From the NCBI RefSeq assembly GCF_019599265.1, contig NZ_JAHZTC010000026.1, positions 1-50,014 on the forward strand: a stretch of DNA of 50,014 bases. Direction: 5' to 3'. Positions 1-9,010 of the stretch are shown here, in pieces. The DNA comes from Pontibacter sp. HSC-14F20 (GTDB lineage Bacteria; Bacteroidota; Bacteroidia; Cytophagales; Hymenobacteraceae). The position numbers were made by a program, and so were the translations under genes. Position 1 is the first letter of the stretch, and every line of letters starts with the position of its first letter. The notes beneath the pieces were generated by a model. That model ran no database searches. It was not told the origin of the DNA and was given only the letters and a program-made list of their open reading frames with translations.

Positions 1-24
1 TATCTCCGCTATTAAAAGCCATTG

Positions 25-100
25 GGTGTCGGTTAAACTGCTTGGGTAAGTCATAAGTCTGCTAACTTTTCTTACTCAAACAACCGGCACCTGCTTTTTT
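25..100 (+). terminator. Long two-tier hairpin with T-run
   Basis: The outer arms GGTGTCGGTT (25-34) and AACCGGCACC (82-91) pair over 10 bp with one G-U. The inner arms TTGGGTAAG (42-50) and CTTACTCAA (71-79) pair over 9 bp. TGCTTTTTT follows. It is probably the terminator, or the 3' end of a structured RNA, belonging to a gene left of the window; which of these cannot be decided here. Confidence 0.55.
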
Positions 101-324
101 ATTCATTCAAATCAAAACAGCCTCTTAGCTTTTGAAAATATTTCGCAGTTTTGTAAAAAATCGCTTCTATCTTTCGTAAGGCTTATAAGCTTGCCTGATT
201 TTCTTCCGAAAGTTGCATAAGGTTAACCGGCTGCAGAGTATGAGTTTTACAATAAAACAAAGTTTAAACATGTTATTGTAGCTGCGGTTAAACATAGCAT
301 CAGGCTTATTATTAAATTTTGAGT

Positions 325-332
325 TAATTTTG
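325..332 (+). promoter_or_regulatory. Probable -7 box of the mla operon promoter
   Basis: TAATTTTG matches the Bacteroidota -7 consensus TAnnTTTG and lies 50 bases before the first ATG of the operon. No good -33 TTTG is seen at the usual distance, so strength and exact start site are uncertain. Confidence 0.5.
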
Positions 333-381
333 CCGCTACCTTATCAAAGGTTAGTGTATAGGGGAATCCTAAACAGCATAA

Positions 382-1200
382 ATGGATTTAGACAAAAATA
401 AACCGGGAACCGCTCCAGCCCGGCGCAGGTACGTAACAACACGCAGGCTCGACAGAATATTTGTTGAGTTAGCGAAAGTGTACCGTTTCAATGCGCGGTT
501 TTTCAGGGAAGTGTGGTTTCCGCCTTACGAGTTCAAAGAAATTATCAAGCAGTGTTATGAAATCGGGGTGCGCTCTTTGCCCCTGATATCGCTCACAGGC
601 TTTATCATCGGTATCGTGTTTACCAACCAATCGCGCCCCTCCCTGGCCGATTTTGGCGCCACCTCACTTCTCCCCGCTCTTATTTCCGTGGCCATCATCC
701 GGGCCATTGGTCCGCTGGTGACGGCTCTTATCGCTGCCGGAAGGGTCGGTTCTGCCATCGGTGCTGAACTGGGCTCCATGCGGGTAACGGAGCAGATCGA
801 TGCCATGGAAGTGTCGGCTACCAACCCTTTCAAATTTCTGGTAGTAAGCCGGGTACTGGCATCGACCCTGATGATTCCAGCCCTAACAATGTTTACCACG
901 CTCGTGTCCCTGCTGGGTGGCTACCTGAACGTGCACCAGAACGAACTGACTTCCCTGAGCGTCTTTTTCTACCAGGTATTTGATGCCATCACATTTCTGG
1001 ACATAGTTGCCTCGTCGGTTAAGTCCGTGATCTTTGGTTTTACTATCGGTATGGTGGGGTGCTACAAAGGGTATAATTCTTCGAAGGGTACAGAAGGCGT
1101 GGGCAAGGCGGCCAACTCGTCGGTGGTAACGGCCATGTTCCTTATTTTTATAGAGGAACTGCTTATCATGCAGGTTATTAACGCAATCAGAGCTTTTTAA
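382..1200 (+). CDS. mlaE: MlaE-family ABC transporter permease
   Basis: 272 aa. This is the inner-membrane permease of an MCE/Mla phospholipid transport system, which moves lipids between inner and outer membrane. After a basic N-terminus, residues about 65-272 form the hydrophobic MlaE/YrbE domain, including the typical segment with AIRAIGPLVTALIAAGRVGSA. Length is usual for the family. The stop codon overlaps the next start by one base (TAATG), so it is translationally coupled to the ATPase gene. Family assignment is firm; the transport direction and lipid are not shown by the sequence. Confidence 0.93.
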   Translation: MDLDKNKPGTAPARRRYVTTRRLDRIFVELAKVYRFNARFFREVWFPPYEFKEIIKQCYEIGVRSLPLISLTGFIIGIVFTNQSRPSLADFGATSLLPALISVAIIRAIGPLVTALIAAGRVGSAIGAELGSMRVTEQIDAMEVSATNPFKFLVVSRVLASTLMIPALTMFTTLVSLLGGYLNVHQNELTSLSVFFYQVFDAITFLDIVASSVKSVIFGFTIGMVGCYKGYNSSKGTEGVGKAANSSVVTAMFLIFIEELLIMQVINAIRAF

Positions 1201-1979
1201 TGGAGGCAAAAGAAATAAACCCTAACATCGATAGAAACGAGAAAGTGATTTCTATCCGGGGCCTCAAAAAAGCATTCGACGATTTTGAGGTACTCAAAGG
1301 TGTGGACCTGGATCTGTATAAAGGTGAAAACCTGGTCGTGCTTGGTCGATCCGGTACGGGCAAGTCCGTGTTGATCAAAATTATATCCGGCCTGTTGTAT
1401 GGCGACGAAGGTTCAGTTAATGTATTGGGCCAGGATGTAGGCGAACTCAAACCGCGGGATCTGGATGCGCTTCGGCTCAAGATCGGCTTTTCGTTTCAGA
1501 ACAGTGCCCTGTACGACAGTATGACCGTGCGCGAGAACCTGGCTTTTCCGCTGGTGCGGCACGCCAAAAACATGGGTGAACAGGAGCGTGAAGATCTCAT
1601 CCTTTATGTGCTGGAGGCCGTGGGACTTTCGCAGGCGATCAACCAGATGCCTTCTGAACTGTCGGGTGGCCAGCGCAAGCGCATCGGCATTGCCCGCACC
1701 CTGATCCTGAAGCCCGATATTATGCTCTATGATGAGCCCACAGCCGGTCTTGACCCTATTACCTGTATCGAGATCAATAATCTGATTAATGAAGTACAGC
1801 GCAGGTTCAATACCTCCTCCATCATTATTACCCACGACCTAACCTGCGCCCGCGCCGTAGGAGACAGAGTAGTGATGCTGCTCGACGGTCAGTTCCAGCG
1901 CGAAGGTACTTTTGAAGAAGTGTTCGACAGCAACGACGAACGCGTTCAATCTTTTTATAACTACAATTTTATAGACTAG
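1200..1979 (+). CDS. mlaF: MlaF-family ABC transporter ATPase
   Basis: 259 aa. It is the ATP-binding subunit that powers the MlaE permease. The Walker A motif GRSGTGKS lies near residue 49, the ABC signature LSGGQRKR near residue 154, and Walker B (IMLYDEP) with the following D-loop just after it. An H-loop histidine (ITHD) is present. It follows mlaE with a one-base overlap and abuts the MCE protein gene directly, so the three genes form one operon. No mlaB or mlaC homologue is in the cluster, as is common outside Proteobacteria. Confidence 0.93.
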   Translation: MEAKEINPNIDRNEKVISIRGLKKAFDDFEVLKGVDLDLYKGENLVVLGRSGTGKSVLIKIISGLLYGDEGSVNVLGQDVGELKPRDLDALRLKIGFSFQNSALYDSMTVRENLAFPLVRHAKNMGEQEREDLILYVLEAVGLSQAINQMPSELSGGQRKRIGIARTLILKPDIMLYDEPTAGLDPITCIEINNLINEVQRRFNTSSIIITHDLTCARAVGDRVVMLLDGQFQREGTFEEVFDSNDERVQSFYNYNFID

Positions 1980-3047
1980 ATGAGTTCTGCAGATAATAAA
2001 CGCACGGTTATAGTTGGTATTTTCACTTTCCTGGCGATCGTGATTCTGGTAGCAGGTATATTTACCCTGGCTGGCCAGCAGAAGCGCCTGATCAGCACCA
2101 TATCTGTTACAGCCATTTTTGATGATGTGGCCGGTCTGCGTACCGGTAACAATGTCTGGTTTTCGGGTGTGAAGATCGGTACCATCAAATCCATTAATCT
2201 GTATGGCGATTCGCAGGTAGAGGTGGTGATGAACATTGAGGAGAAGGTACAGCAGTATATCCGCAAGAACGCCTCGGCCCGCATCAGCTCCGAAAGCTTT
2301 ATCGGTAACAAGAACATCGTAATCGACGGCGGTACGCAGCGTGCCGCTCCGATACAGGATGGCGACAGAATAACGGCCGTAAGTCCGCTCAACACCGATG
2401 ACCTGATGGAAAAGCTGCAGCAGAACAACGAGAACCTGGTAGCGATCACCGGCGACTTCAAGCAACTAACCTCCCGCTTGGTAAAAGGCGAAGGAACCGT
2501 AGGTGCCCTGCTGACCGACACCACCATGGCCCAAAATTTCCGTGGCATGGTGGATAACCTCCAGCGCACCTCAGAAAGCACCGCCAATGCCTCACGTTCA
2601 CTCACTGCCTTTACTCACAAACTCAACTCCCCTGACGGCCTGGCAAACCAACTGGTAACCGACAAAGAGGTGTTCCAGCAGCTGAAAAACTCGATGACAC
2701 AGCTGGAAGAGGCCACCGCTTCGACCTCTGAAATAACCGAGAATCTGCGCACAGCTAGCAGCCGACTCAATAACAACAACAATGCTGTGGGTGTGCTCCT
2801 CAACGATCAGGATTTTGCCCGAAAGTTGCAAAGCACCATGCAGAACCTGGAAACCGGCACCGAAAAGCTGGATCAGAACATGGAGGCCCTGCAAAGCAAC
2901 TTCTTGTTCAGAGGCTTCTTCAGACGACAGGCAAAGGAACAAGCCAAGCAGAAGGAGCAACAGCAAAGTCAGTCGGCACCGCAGCAGGTACAACCAAAAG
3001 ACACAACACAGCTGGAGTTTAAGCCTTCCAAACTGATAGAGAATTAA
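1980..3047 (+). CDS. mlaD: MlaD/MCE-domain lipid-binding protein
   Basis: 355 aa. It is anchored by one N-terminal transmembrane segment (about 9-31). An MCE domain follows (about 38-115), then a long helical, Gln/Asn-rich region and a charged, Gln-rich tail. MCE proteins form hexameric rings that hold lipid in the periplasm and give substrate to MlaFE-type transporters. The helical C-terminal part is much longer than in E. coli MlaD and resembles the longer MCE proteins, whose helices build a needle-like tunnel (inference). The start directly follows the mlaF stop. A bidirectional terminator follows. Confidence 0.9.
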   Translation: MSSADNKRTVIVGIFTFLAIVILVAGIFTLAGQQKRLISTISVTAIFDDVAGLRTGNNVWFSGVKIGTIKSINLYGDSQVEVVMNIEEKVQQYIRKNASARISSESFIGNKNIVIDGGTQRAAPIQDGDRITAVSPLNTDDLMEKLQQNNENLVAITGDFKQLTSRLVKGEGTVGALLTDTTMAQNFRGMVDNLQRTSESTANASRSLTAFTHKLNSPDGLANQLVTDKEVFQQLKNSMTQLEEATASTSEITENLRTASSRLNNNNNAVGVLLNDQDFARKLQSTMQNLETGTEKLDQNMEALQSNFLFRGFFRRQAKEQAKQKEQQQSQSAPQQVQPKDTTQLEFKPSKLIEN

Positions 3048-3051
3048 GCAC

Positions 3052-3091
3052 AAAAAAAGGGGCGAATCTCCGAAAGATTCGCCCCTTTTTT
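3052..3091. terminator. Bidirectional terminator between mlaD and the HIT gene
   Basis: GGGGCGAATCT (3059-3069) and AGATTCGCCCC (3075-3085) form a perfect 11-bp stem with a CCGAA loop. An A-run lies on the left and a T-run on the right, so it can stop both the rightward mla operon and the leftward HIT gene transcript. Confidence 0.9.
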
Positions 3092-3117
3092 ATTGGACTT
3101 GAAGGTATAGCTATACC

Positions 3118-3519
3118 TTAAGAGGCCGCATACTCCTTCCGGATATTTTCGGCAACTTCCTCAAATTCTTCTTTGCTGAACTGCTGCTTGTTGGCAAAGT
3201 TCATGTCCGCCATTTTATTAAGCGGGATCAGGTGCACGTGCGCATGGGGCACTTCCAGGCCAACCACTGCTATACCTATGCGCTTGCAAGGAACGGCCTT
3301 CTCTACGGCAGCCGCCACTCTTTTGGCAAAAGCCATCAGGCCCAGGTATAGCGCATCTTCCAGGTCAAACAGGTAGTCGATCTGCTGCTTAGGTATAACA
3401 AGGGTATGACCTTTAGTCGTCGGAAATACGTCCAGAAAGGCCAGGTAGCGATCATCCTCGGCTATTTTGTAAGCGGGAATTTCGCCATTTACGATTTTAG
3501 TGAAGATGGATGGCTCCAT
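3118..3519 (-). CDS. HIT-family nucleotide hydrolase
   Basis: 133 aa. It has the histidine-triad motif HAHVHLIP near residue 96, which holds the catalytic histidine of nucleoside phosphoramidase/HINT-type enzymes. The N-terminus (IFTKIVNGEIPAYKI) and length are typical of HINT proteins. It lies four bases downstream of greA, in the same direction, so the two are probably co-transcribed. The physiological substrate is not known; HINT proteins hydrolyse AMP-lysine-type phosphoramidates. Confidence 0.92.
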   Translation of the reverse strand: MEPSIFTKIVNGEIPAYKIAEDDRYLAFLDVFPTTKGHTLVIPKQQIDYLFDLEDALYLGLMAFAKRVAAAVEKAVPCKRIGIAVVGLEVPHAHVHLIPLNKMADMNFANKQQFSKEEFEEVAENIRKEYAAS

Positions 3520-3523
3520 AAGT

Positions 3524-3997
3524 TTAGCGGCTAATTTCCAGAATTTCGAACTCGATCTTGCCGGCTGGCACAGTTATCTCTGCCTTTTCGCCAACCGACT
3601 TACCCAGCAAACCCTTCCCGATCGGAGACTTTACAGAGATTTTGCCGGAGGCCAGGTCTGCTTCTTCTTCCGCCACCAGGGTATAATCCATCACCATATT
3701 GTTCTTCAGGTTCTTGATTTTCACCTTGGAGAGGATCAGCGCCTTGCTCATGTCCAGGTTCGACTCGTCTATCAGACGGGCGTTACCTACCACTTCCTCA
3801 AGCTTAGCAATTTTCAGCTCCAGGTGACCCTGCGCGTCCTTGGCGGCGTCATACTCAGCGTTCTCGCTCAGGTCGCCCTTATCGCGTGCTTCTGCCAACT
3901 GACGGGCTACTTCAGAGCGGCCTTTTGTCTTCAGGTCGTGCAGCTCTTCTTTTAGCTTCTGTAAACCTTCGGCGGTGTAATAAGAAATGTTGCTCAT
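3524..3997 (-). CDS. greA: Transcription elongation factor GreA
   Basis: 157 aa, the usual GreA length. The N-terminal antiparallel coiled coil (about 1-77) carries the acidic tip segment GDLSENAEYDAAK that reaches into the RNA polymerase secondary channel to trigger cleavage of backtracked RNA. The C-terminal FKBP-like domain contains SPIGKGLLGKSVGE. It is the first gene before the HIT gene. An intrinsic-terminator-like hairpin ends about 30 bases before its ATG, within a leader that has its own promoter, which suggests control by attenuation. Confidence 0.96.
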   Translation of the reverse strand: MSNISYYTAEGLQKLKEELHDLKTKGRSEVARQLAEARDKGDLSENAEYDAAKDAQGHLELKIAKLEEVVGNARLIDESNLDMSKALILSKVKIKNLKNNMVMDYTLVAEEEADLASGKISVKSPIGKGLLGKSVGEKAEITVPAGKIEFEILEISR

Positions 3998-4024
3998 AAT
4001 ACTGACTTCATGTTTTAAAACATA

Positions 4025-4176
4025 AAAACAAAAAGAACGGCTATGTCAAACATAACCGTTCTTTTTGCCAAATATGTAATTGATTAATTTTTTCTACTTC
4101 AGCCTGGCTGCATCGATACAAGCCGGCGATGCTGGGCAAGCTACATGCGCACGGGCATCCCCCGGTGGCACTGTGT
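4025..4176 (-). ncRNA. Putative structured leader or small RNA ending just before greA
   Basis: A transcript starting near 4175 would run about 150 nt and end at a hairpin with T-run just before greA. Inside, GCATCG and CGATGC (minus strand, about 4128-4106) form a short stem, and CAGCC/GGCTG is adjacent. There is no ORF. It may be an independent small RNA, or a leader whose terminator is sometimes read through into greA, comparable in layout to the E. coli greA leader RNA GraL. The 130 bases to its right (4209-4337), up to the dehydrogenase stop, show nothing recognisable. Confidence 0.4.
4030..4066 (-). terminator. Terminator-like hairpin in the greA leader
   Basis: AAAAAGAACGG (4030-4040) pairs with CCGTTCTTTTT (4056-4066), extended inward by TATG/CATA around a 5-nt loop. 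On the minus strand the stem is followed by TTTTTGTTTTT. It lies 33 bases before the greA ATG and more than 270 bases after the dehydrogenase stop, so it acts either on the leader or on read-through from the dehydrogenase. Confidence 0.7.
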
Positions 4177-4180
4177 TGAG

Positions 4181-4208
4181 CAAATATACAAATTTATTTT
4201 AATACAAA
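4181..4208 (-). promoter_or_regulatory. Probable promoter of the greA leader
   Basis: On the minus strand, TATATTTG (4188-4181) is a perfect -7 box and TTTG (4208-4205) a -33 box with a 16-base spacer, slightly shorter than the usual 19 or so. Transcription would start near 4175. Confidence 0.55.
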
Positions 4209-4337
4209 ATTTTTCGGTGATACTTATTTAGCGGCACCAAAAACACATATTGCAAGCGGCAGTATACGTTCTATACGCAAACGCGGCAGCCTGGTATGAG
4301 ACAGGAGCCAGTATTATTAAGAAAGTTTACCCGCTTC

Positions 4338-5270
4338 CTACAGGGCCTTTATCTTATGTACCAGCACCTCGTTTATATTGATGTAAGACTCATGAGTCCA
4401 GCCTGCAATATGGGGCGTTAGCACCACCTGGTCAGATGTCTTAAGGTAGTCGAAATTCCGTCTTTGCTCCTCCGTCAGACTGTGTAGTTTCTCATTTTCG
4501 AGTACGTCCAGGGCAGCCCCTTTCAGCGTGCCGGTCTGCAGGTGATGAACCAACGCGGTCTGATCCACAACTTCGCCGCGGGAGGTGTTCATGAACCAGA
4601 TCTGCTTGCGAAAGCCTTGGAAAAAGGCATCATCCGCAAAAGCCCAGTTCTCAGGTATATAAGGTATATGCAGGCTCACAATATCCGCTTCCGCCTGCAA
4701 CTCCACAAGCGAGGCAGACTCCGCAGGCGCTGAAATCTTTTCAGGGACGAAACGATCATAGGCCAGGATACGACAACCGAAGCCACTCAGCAAGCGGGCA
4801 AAGCTTTGCCCCATATTCCCGTAGCCGATGATGCCCACTGTTTTTCCGCTGATCTCCTCCCCTCTGTTCTCTTCGCGCAGCCATACCTTGTCGCGCACTT
4901 GCCGGTCGCCACGCGTGATGTTGCGCATCAAACTGAGCAGCATTCCCAAAGCATGTTCCCCCACCGCCTGCCGGTTTCCTTCGTTGGCGCCGACCAGTGC
5001 TATACCTCGCTCCTGCAGCACCTCTGCATCAATGTTATCCAGCCCGGCCCCTGCTCTGGCCACGAACCTGAGCTTATCGGCCAGCTTGATGGTATCGGCT
5101 GTAATCCGCATTTTGCTTCGAACAATCAGTCCCTCAAAACCCGCCAGTGCCTCGCATACCTCCAATGGGTTGATATCCGGACGATAGTCATAGGCTATAC
5201 CTATACCTTCCAGCATCGGAAAGAGACTAGGGTGTACTTCATCAATGATCAGGACTCGAGGATTTGCCAT
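4338..5270 (-). CDS. NAD-dependent 2-hydroxyacid dehydrogenase (SerA-like)
   Basis: About 310 aa from the chosen start MANPRVLI, four bases after the mgtE stop; an earlier ATG at 5294 would overlap mgtE. It is a D-isomer-specific 2-hydroxyacid dehydrogenase: Rossmann motif GYGNMGQ, the TSRGEVVD segment, ALDVLENE with the catalytic Glu region, and TPHIAGWT with the catalytic His. It resembles 3-phosphoglycerate dehydrogenase without the C-terminal ACT domain. The substrate could be phosphoglycerate or another 2-oxoacid; the sequence alone does not decide. Last gene of the leftward rsmA-mgtE cluster. Confidence 0.85.
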   Translation of the reverse strand: MANPRVLIIDEVHPSLFPMLEGIGIAYDYRPDINPLEVCEALAGFEGLIVRSKMRITADTIKLADKLRFVARAGAGLDNIDAEVLQERGIALVGANEGNRQAVGEHALGMLLSLMRNITRGDRQVRDKVWLREENRGEEISGKTVGIIGYGNMGQSFARLLSGFGCRILAYDRFVPEKISAPAESASLVELQAEADIVSLHIPYIPENWAFADDAFFQGFRKQIWFMNTSRGEVVDQTALVHHLQTGTLKGAALDVLENEKLHSLTEEQRRNFDYLKTSDQVVLTPHIAGWTHESYININEVLVHKIKAL

Positions 5271-5274
5271 GCTG

Positions 5275-6627
5275 TTATAATTCATACAATGCATGCGCTA
5301 TACCAAAGTAAATCGCTAGGCCTAACAAGTCATTCGCGGTCGTAATGAACGGTCCGGCGGCAACAGCAGGGTTCACGCCCATTTTATCGAGCAGCATCGG
5401 GGTCAGCGTTCCCATCAGCGAGGCCAACATGACGACTGAAAACAGGGCTACTGAAACCACTGTGGAGAGCTTCAGATCCTGCCGGAAAAGATACGTGAAA
5501 CCGAAAACCAGTGCCGAAATAATGAGCGCATTCAGGAATGCCACCATAATGAGCTTTAGAAGGCGTTGGGTGAAGTTCTCAAAGATTACGGCGTTGGATG
5601 AGAGCGTCTGGATGATGATGGACGAAGACTGTATACCTACATTCCCTCCGGTAGCGGTAATCAGCGGCACAAAGAGTGCAAGCGCTGGCAGCATGGCAAT
5701 ATCGGCTTCAAAAAAGCCCATGAAATGGGCAGCCAGCAAACCACCCACCATCCCGATCACGAGCCAGGGTATACGGGAGCGCGAGATACGGAACACGCTA
5801 TCGTCTTCCTCCACATTTTCGGAAATACCCGTCATGAGCTGGCGGCTGAGTTCGGCCTGCTCCTGCATCACGTCGATCACGTCGTCGATCGTAATGCGCC
5901 CGAGCAGTTTGCCCTGTATATTGACCACAGGTATAGCCTCAAGGTCGTACTTCTGCATCACGCTCACCACCTCATTTTCGTCCCGGAAAGACTCGATCGA
6001 GATGACGTCTTCGCTGTAAATGTCCTTCACCAGTTTGTCATCCTTAGATAACAGGAGCGCTTTGATACTGAGGCGACCCAGCAGAACATCGCGGTTATCG
6101 ACCACATACACGGTATAGATACGCTCCACGTCCTCCGCCTGCCGACGAATCTCTTCAATGCATTGGCGCACACGCCAGTTGATGTTCACTTTGATCAGCT
6201 CTTTCGCCATCAGACCGCCGGCGCAGTCTTCTTCGTAGTGCAACAGGTCCAGAATGTCGTCTGCCTTCTCTTCGTTTTCGATCAGGGCGATCACTTCCTC
6301 GCGACGCTGCACGTTCATCTCGTTCAGAATGTCCACGGCGTCATCCGAATCCATCAGGTTGACGTAGCGCGCTATCTCCTGACTGGTGAAATAGGCCAAG
6401 AAATCGGAGCGGATGTCGTAATCAAGATCACTGAGAATCTGGGAACCGACCTCGGGAGGCAACAGATCCAGCACGAACTTCGACTCATTGGTATCCAGTT
6501 CGTACAGCACTGTCGTGATGTCGGCCGGATACATATCGGACATGGTTTCGAGCAGGAAACCCTTGTCGTCGCGTGCTATTGCCTCTTCAACCTGTTCAAT
6601 GTATTCACGTGTGATCTCTACCTGCAT
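5275..6627 (-). CDS. mgtE: Magnesium transporter MgtE
   Basis: 450 aa. The N-terminal superhelical MgtE_N domain (about 20-125) and two CBS domains (about 130-255) form the cytosolic Mg2+ sensor. Five hydrophobic segments follow from about 285 to the end, with the pore-helix region PLITATGGNVGIQSS. MgtE is a Mg2+-gated channel that closes when cytosolic Mg2+ is high. It starts four bases after rsmA ends and is followed four bases later by the dehydrogenase, so the three genes are tightly packed and probably one transcript. Confidence 0.95.
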   Translation of the reverse strand: MQVEITREYIEQVEEAIARDDKGFLLETMSDMYPADITTVLYELDTNESKFVLDLLPPEVGSQILSDLDYDIRSDFLAYFTSQEIARYVNLMDSDDAVDILNEMNVQRREEVIALIENEEKADDILDLLHYEEDCAGGLMAKELIKVNINWRVRQCIEEIRRQAEDVERIYTVYVVDNRDVLLGRLSIKALLLSKDDKLVKDIYSEDVISIESFRDENEVVSVMQKYDLEAIPVVNIQGKLLGRITIDDVIDVMQEQAELSRQLMTGISENVEEDDSVFRISRSRIPWLVIGMVGGLLAAHFMGFFEADIAMLPALALFVPLITATGGNVGIQSSSIIIQTLSSNAVIFENFTQRLLKLIMVAFLNALIISALVFGFTYLFRQDLKLSTVVSVALFSVVMLASLMGTLTPMLLDKMGVNPAVAAGPFITTANDLLGLAIYFGIAHALYEL

Positions 6628-6631
6628 GGTA

Positions 6632-7411
6632 TTATATGTTCTGCTCTACGAGCTGGGTCAATGCTATAAAATCCTCTACTGACAACTGCTCTGCCCGCTG
6701 GTCGAAGACAGGGAGCGTTGTAACTTCAGGGGGAAGGTTAAATGTTTTGAGGCAGTTACGCAGCGTTTTGCGCCTTGTTCCAAAACTGTTCTTCACAACA
6801 GAGAAAAACAGCTTCTCATCGCAAGGCAAACTCTGCCGATCGTTGCGCACCACACTGATAACGCCAGACTTAACCTTGGGTGGCGGGTGGAACACGTTTT
6901 CGTGCACGGTAAACTTATACTCTATGGTATAGAAAGCCTGCAGGAGCACACTCAAAATGCCATAGGCTTTGGAGCCCGGGGGCGAAGCCAGTCGCTCGGC
7001 AACTTCTTTCTGAATCATGCACACCACTTCCGGTACCACATCCCGATGCTCGAGCACTTTAAAAAAAATCTGGCTTGAGATATTGTAAGGAAAATTGCCG
7101 ATAATGGCGAACTTGCCCGGAAACAGCTTACTCAAGTCGGTTTTCAGGAAATCCGCCGAAATAATGCGATCACCCAAAGCCGGAAAATGCTGTTGCAGAT
7201 AGACAATGGACTCCCGGTCAATGTCCAGTACGGTGGTGCGGTACTCCTTGTGCTCGAGCATATACTGCGTGAGCACCCCCATACCCGGGCCGATCTCCAG
7301 CACATCAGTCACCCCGCCGGGCAGCGTCAGTTGCTCCACTATTTTGCGGGCGATGTTCTGGTCGACCAGAAAGTGCTGGCCCAGGTGCTTCTTCGGACTT
7401 ACTTTGCTCAC
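6632..7411 (-). CDS. rsmA: 16S rRNA dimethyladenosine transferase RsmA (KsgA)
   Basis: 259 aa. It dimethylates two adjacent adenosines near the 3' end of 16S rRNA during small-subunit maturation. The start [19 protein letters not shown], the SAM-binding [10 protein letters not shown], and the catalytic [10 protein letters not shown] (NLPY-type) are all present. Length is normal. First gene of the leftward rsmA-mgtE-dehydrogenase run and divergent from pepA. Confidence 0.96.
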   Translation of the reverse strand: MSKVSPKKHLGQHFLVDQNIARKIVEQLTLPGGVTDVLEIGPGMGVLTQYMLEHKEYRTTVLDIDRESIVYLQQHFPALGDRIISADFLKTDLSKLFPGKFAIIGNFPYNISSQIFFKVLEHRDVVPEVVCMIQKEVAERLASPPGSKAYGILSVLLQAFYTIEYKFTVHENVFHPPPKVKSGVISVVRNDRQSLPCDEKLFFSVVKNSFGTRRKTLRNCLKTFNLPPEVTTLPVFDQRAEQLSVEDFIALTQLVEQNI

Positions 7412-7569
7412 GTGCTATACGTTATGTTCCCGACTGCTTAAGACAATTTCGCCGGAAACCCGTTATACCTTATTTAGATGCGATACCGATGCCGGCTATA
7501 CCTGCGCCCGGGCTTTTCGCATTACACTATATACTTACTATATTGCAGCTCCAAAGATACGAATGACAA

Positions 7570-9003
7570 ATGCCAACACAACTCAAATACAATACATCGG
7601 TAGGTAAAAATACAGACGTAGCCCTGATTGTGCGGGCTGACCAGACGGATTCACTCACGGAGCTCACCCCGGACGAAGCCGCATACCTGAAACGCCAGCT
7701 GGAAGCTGAAGCGAAGATCGTTTCTATGAACCGCTATACCCAGCGGGTATACGTGGTGGTATACAACGAGGGCAAAACCCAGCATGCCACCAGGGAGACA
7801 CTACGCCAGGCAGGCTATGCCCTGCTCAAGCAACTCAAAGCCGATAAGGTAGAAGAGATCGCCATTCAGGACCTTACTAAATCAGACGCGAGTCCATACC
7901 TGGCCGAGGGCCTATACCTGAGCAACTACCAGTTTCAGAAGTATAAGACCCGAAACAGTAAGCCGAGCCCACTACAGACTATTGTGCTGACCGACGAAAA
8001 TCTGTCGGAGTTTGACGTGATGGAGCTGCAAAACGTACTCGACGCCGTAACCATTACCCGCGATCTGGTGAACGAACCAAACAGCCATCAAAGCGCTACC
8101 CAGTTCAGTGAGCAATTGGTTGAGCTCGGCAAGGAAGCTGGTTTTACAACCCAGGTATTCGATGAGCTGCAGATTCAGTCCTTGAAAATGGGTGGTCTGC
8201 TGGCCGTGAACCAAGGCAGTGAAGAGCCTCCGACCTTTAATATATTAGAGTGGAAGCCGGAAGGCGCCACCAACACCAAACCATACGTGCTGGTAGGCAA
8301 AGGCGTGGTATACGATACCGGTGGCCTCAGCCTGAAGCCGACGCCACAGTCCATGGACTTCATGAAGTCCGATATGGCCGGTGCCGCTGCCGTGAGTGGA
8401 GTAATGTACGCCTTAGCCAAGAATAATGTGCAGCTGCACGTCATCGCGCTTATACCTGCTACCGACAACCGTCCTGGCGGCAAGGCCTATTCTCCGGGAG
8501 ATGTGCTGACTATGCACAACGGCATGACGGTAGAAGTGCTCAACACTGACGCCGAAGGCCGCCTGATCCTGGCCGACGCCTTGAGCTTTGCACAAAAGTA
8601 TAAGCCGGAACTGGTGATTGACATGGCTACCCTGACCGGTGCCGCGGCCCGTGCCATTGGCAAAGAAGGTCTTGTGGCGATGAGTAATGCAGGCGACGAG
8701 GTGATGACAGCCTTGAAAAAAGCCGGTGAAGCAGAGCACGAGCGTATTGTGGAGTTTCCGCTATGGGATGAGTATAAGAAGCACATCGAGTCGGACATAG
8801 CCGATATCAAAAACCTGGGCGGTGCCGAAGCAGGCGCTATTTCGGCGGGTGTGTTCCTGGAGTATTTCACCGACTACCCGTGGGTACACTTCGATATTGC
8901 CGGTACGGCTTATCTGCTGGGCGAAGACTCTTACCGTGGCAAACTGGCCACCGGATCGGGCGTGCGCCTGGTTTACAACTACCTTAGCTCTCTGGCTAAC
9001 TAA
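7570..9003 (+). CDS. pepA: Leucyl aminopeptidase (peptidase family M17)
   Basis: 477 aa. A cytosolic two-metal aminopeptidase that trims N-terminal residues. The C-terminal catalytic domain has the metal-binding GKGVVYDTGGLSLKP and MKSDMAGAAA, and the M17 signature NTDAEGRLILADAL. The N-terminal half is the less conserved macro-like domain. Divergent from rsmA; TATATTGC about 30 bases before the start is a near-match to a -7 box. pdxA starts seven bases after its stop, so co-transcription is likely. Confidence 0.95.
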   Translation: MPTQLKYNTSVGKNTDVALIVRADQTDSLTELTPDEAAYLKRQLEAEAKIVSMNRYTQRVYVVVYNEGKTQHATRETLRQAGYALLKQLKADKVEEIAIQDLTKSDASPYLAEGLYLSNYQFQKYKTRNSKPSPLQTIVLTDENLSEFDVMELQNVLDAVTITRDLVNEPNSHQSATQFSEQLVELGKEAGFTTQVFDELQIQSLKMGGLLAVNQGSEEPPTFNILEWKPEGATNTKPYVLVGKGVVYDTGGLSLKPTPQSMDFMKSDMAGAAAVSGVMYALAKNNVQLHVIALIPATDNRPGGKAYSPGDVLTMHNGMTVEVLNTDAEGRLILADALSFAQKYKPELVIDMATLTGAAARAIGKEGLVAMSNAGDEVMTALKKAGEAEHERIVEFPLWDEYKKHIESDIADIKNLGGAEAGAISAGVFLEYFTDYPWVHFDIAGTAYLLGEDSYRGKLATGSGVRLVYNYLSSLAN

Positions 9004-9010
9004 GAAAAAA

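Larger units (their letters stand above)
1..381. other. Non-coding region upstream of the mla operon
   Basis: No convincing ORF is seen. The left part (25-100) holds a long hairpin ending in a T-run, which probably terminates a gene lying left of the window. The right part is AT-rich and carries the probable promoter of the following three-gene operon. The middle (about 105-320) shows nothing recognisable. Confidence 0.7.

Noticed and set aside
8822..9010. N-terminal extension of pdxA into pepA
   Set aside because: Open frame only by chance; PdxA homology begins at the ATG at 9011, and pepA is intact here.
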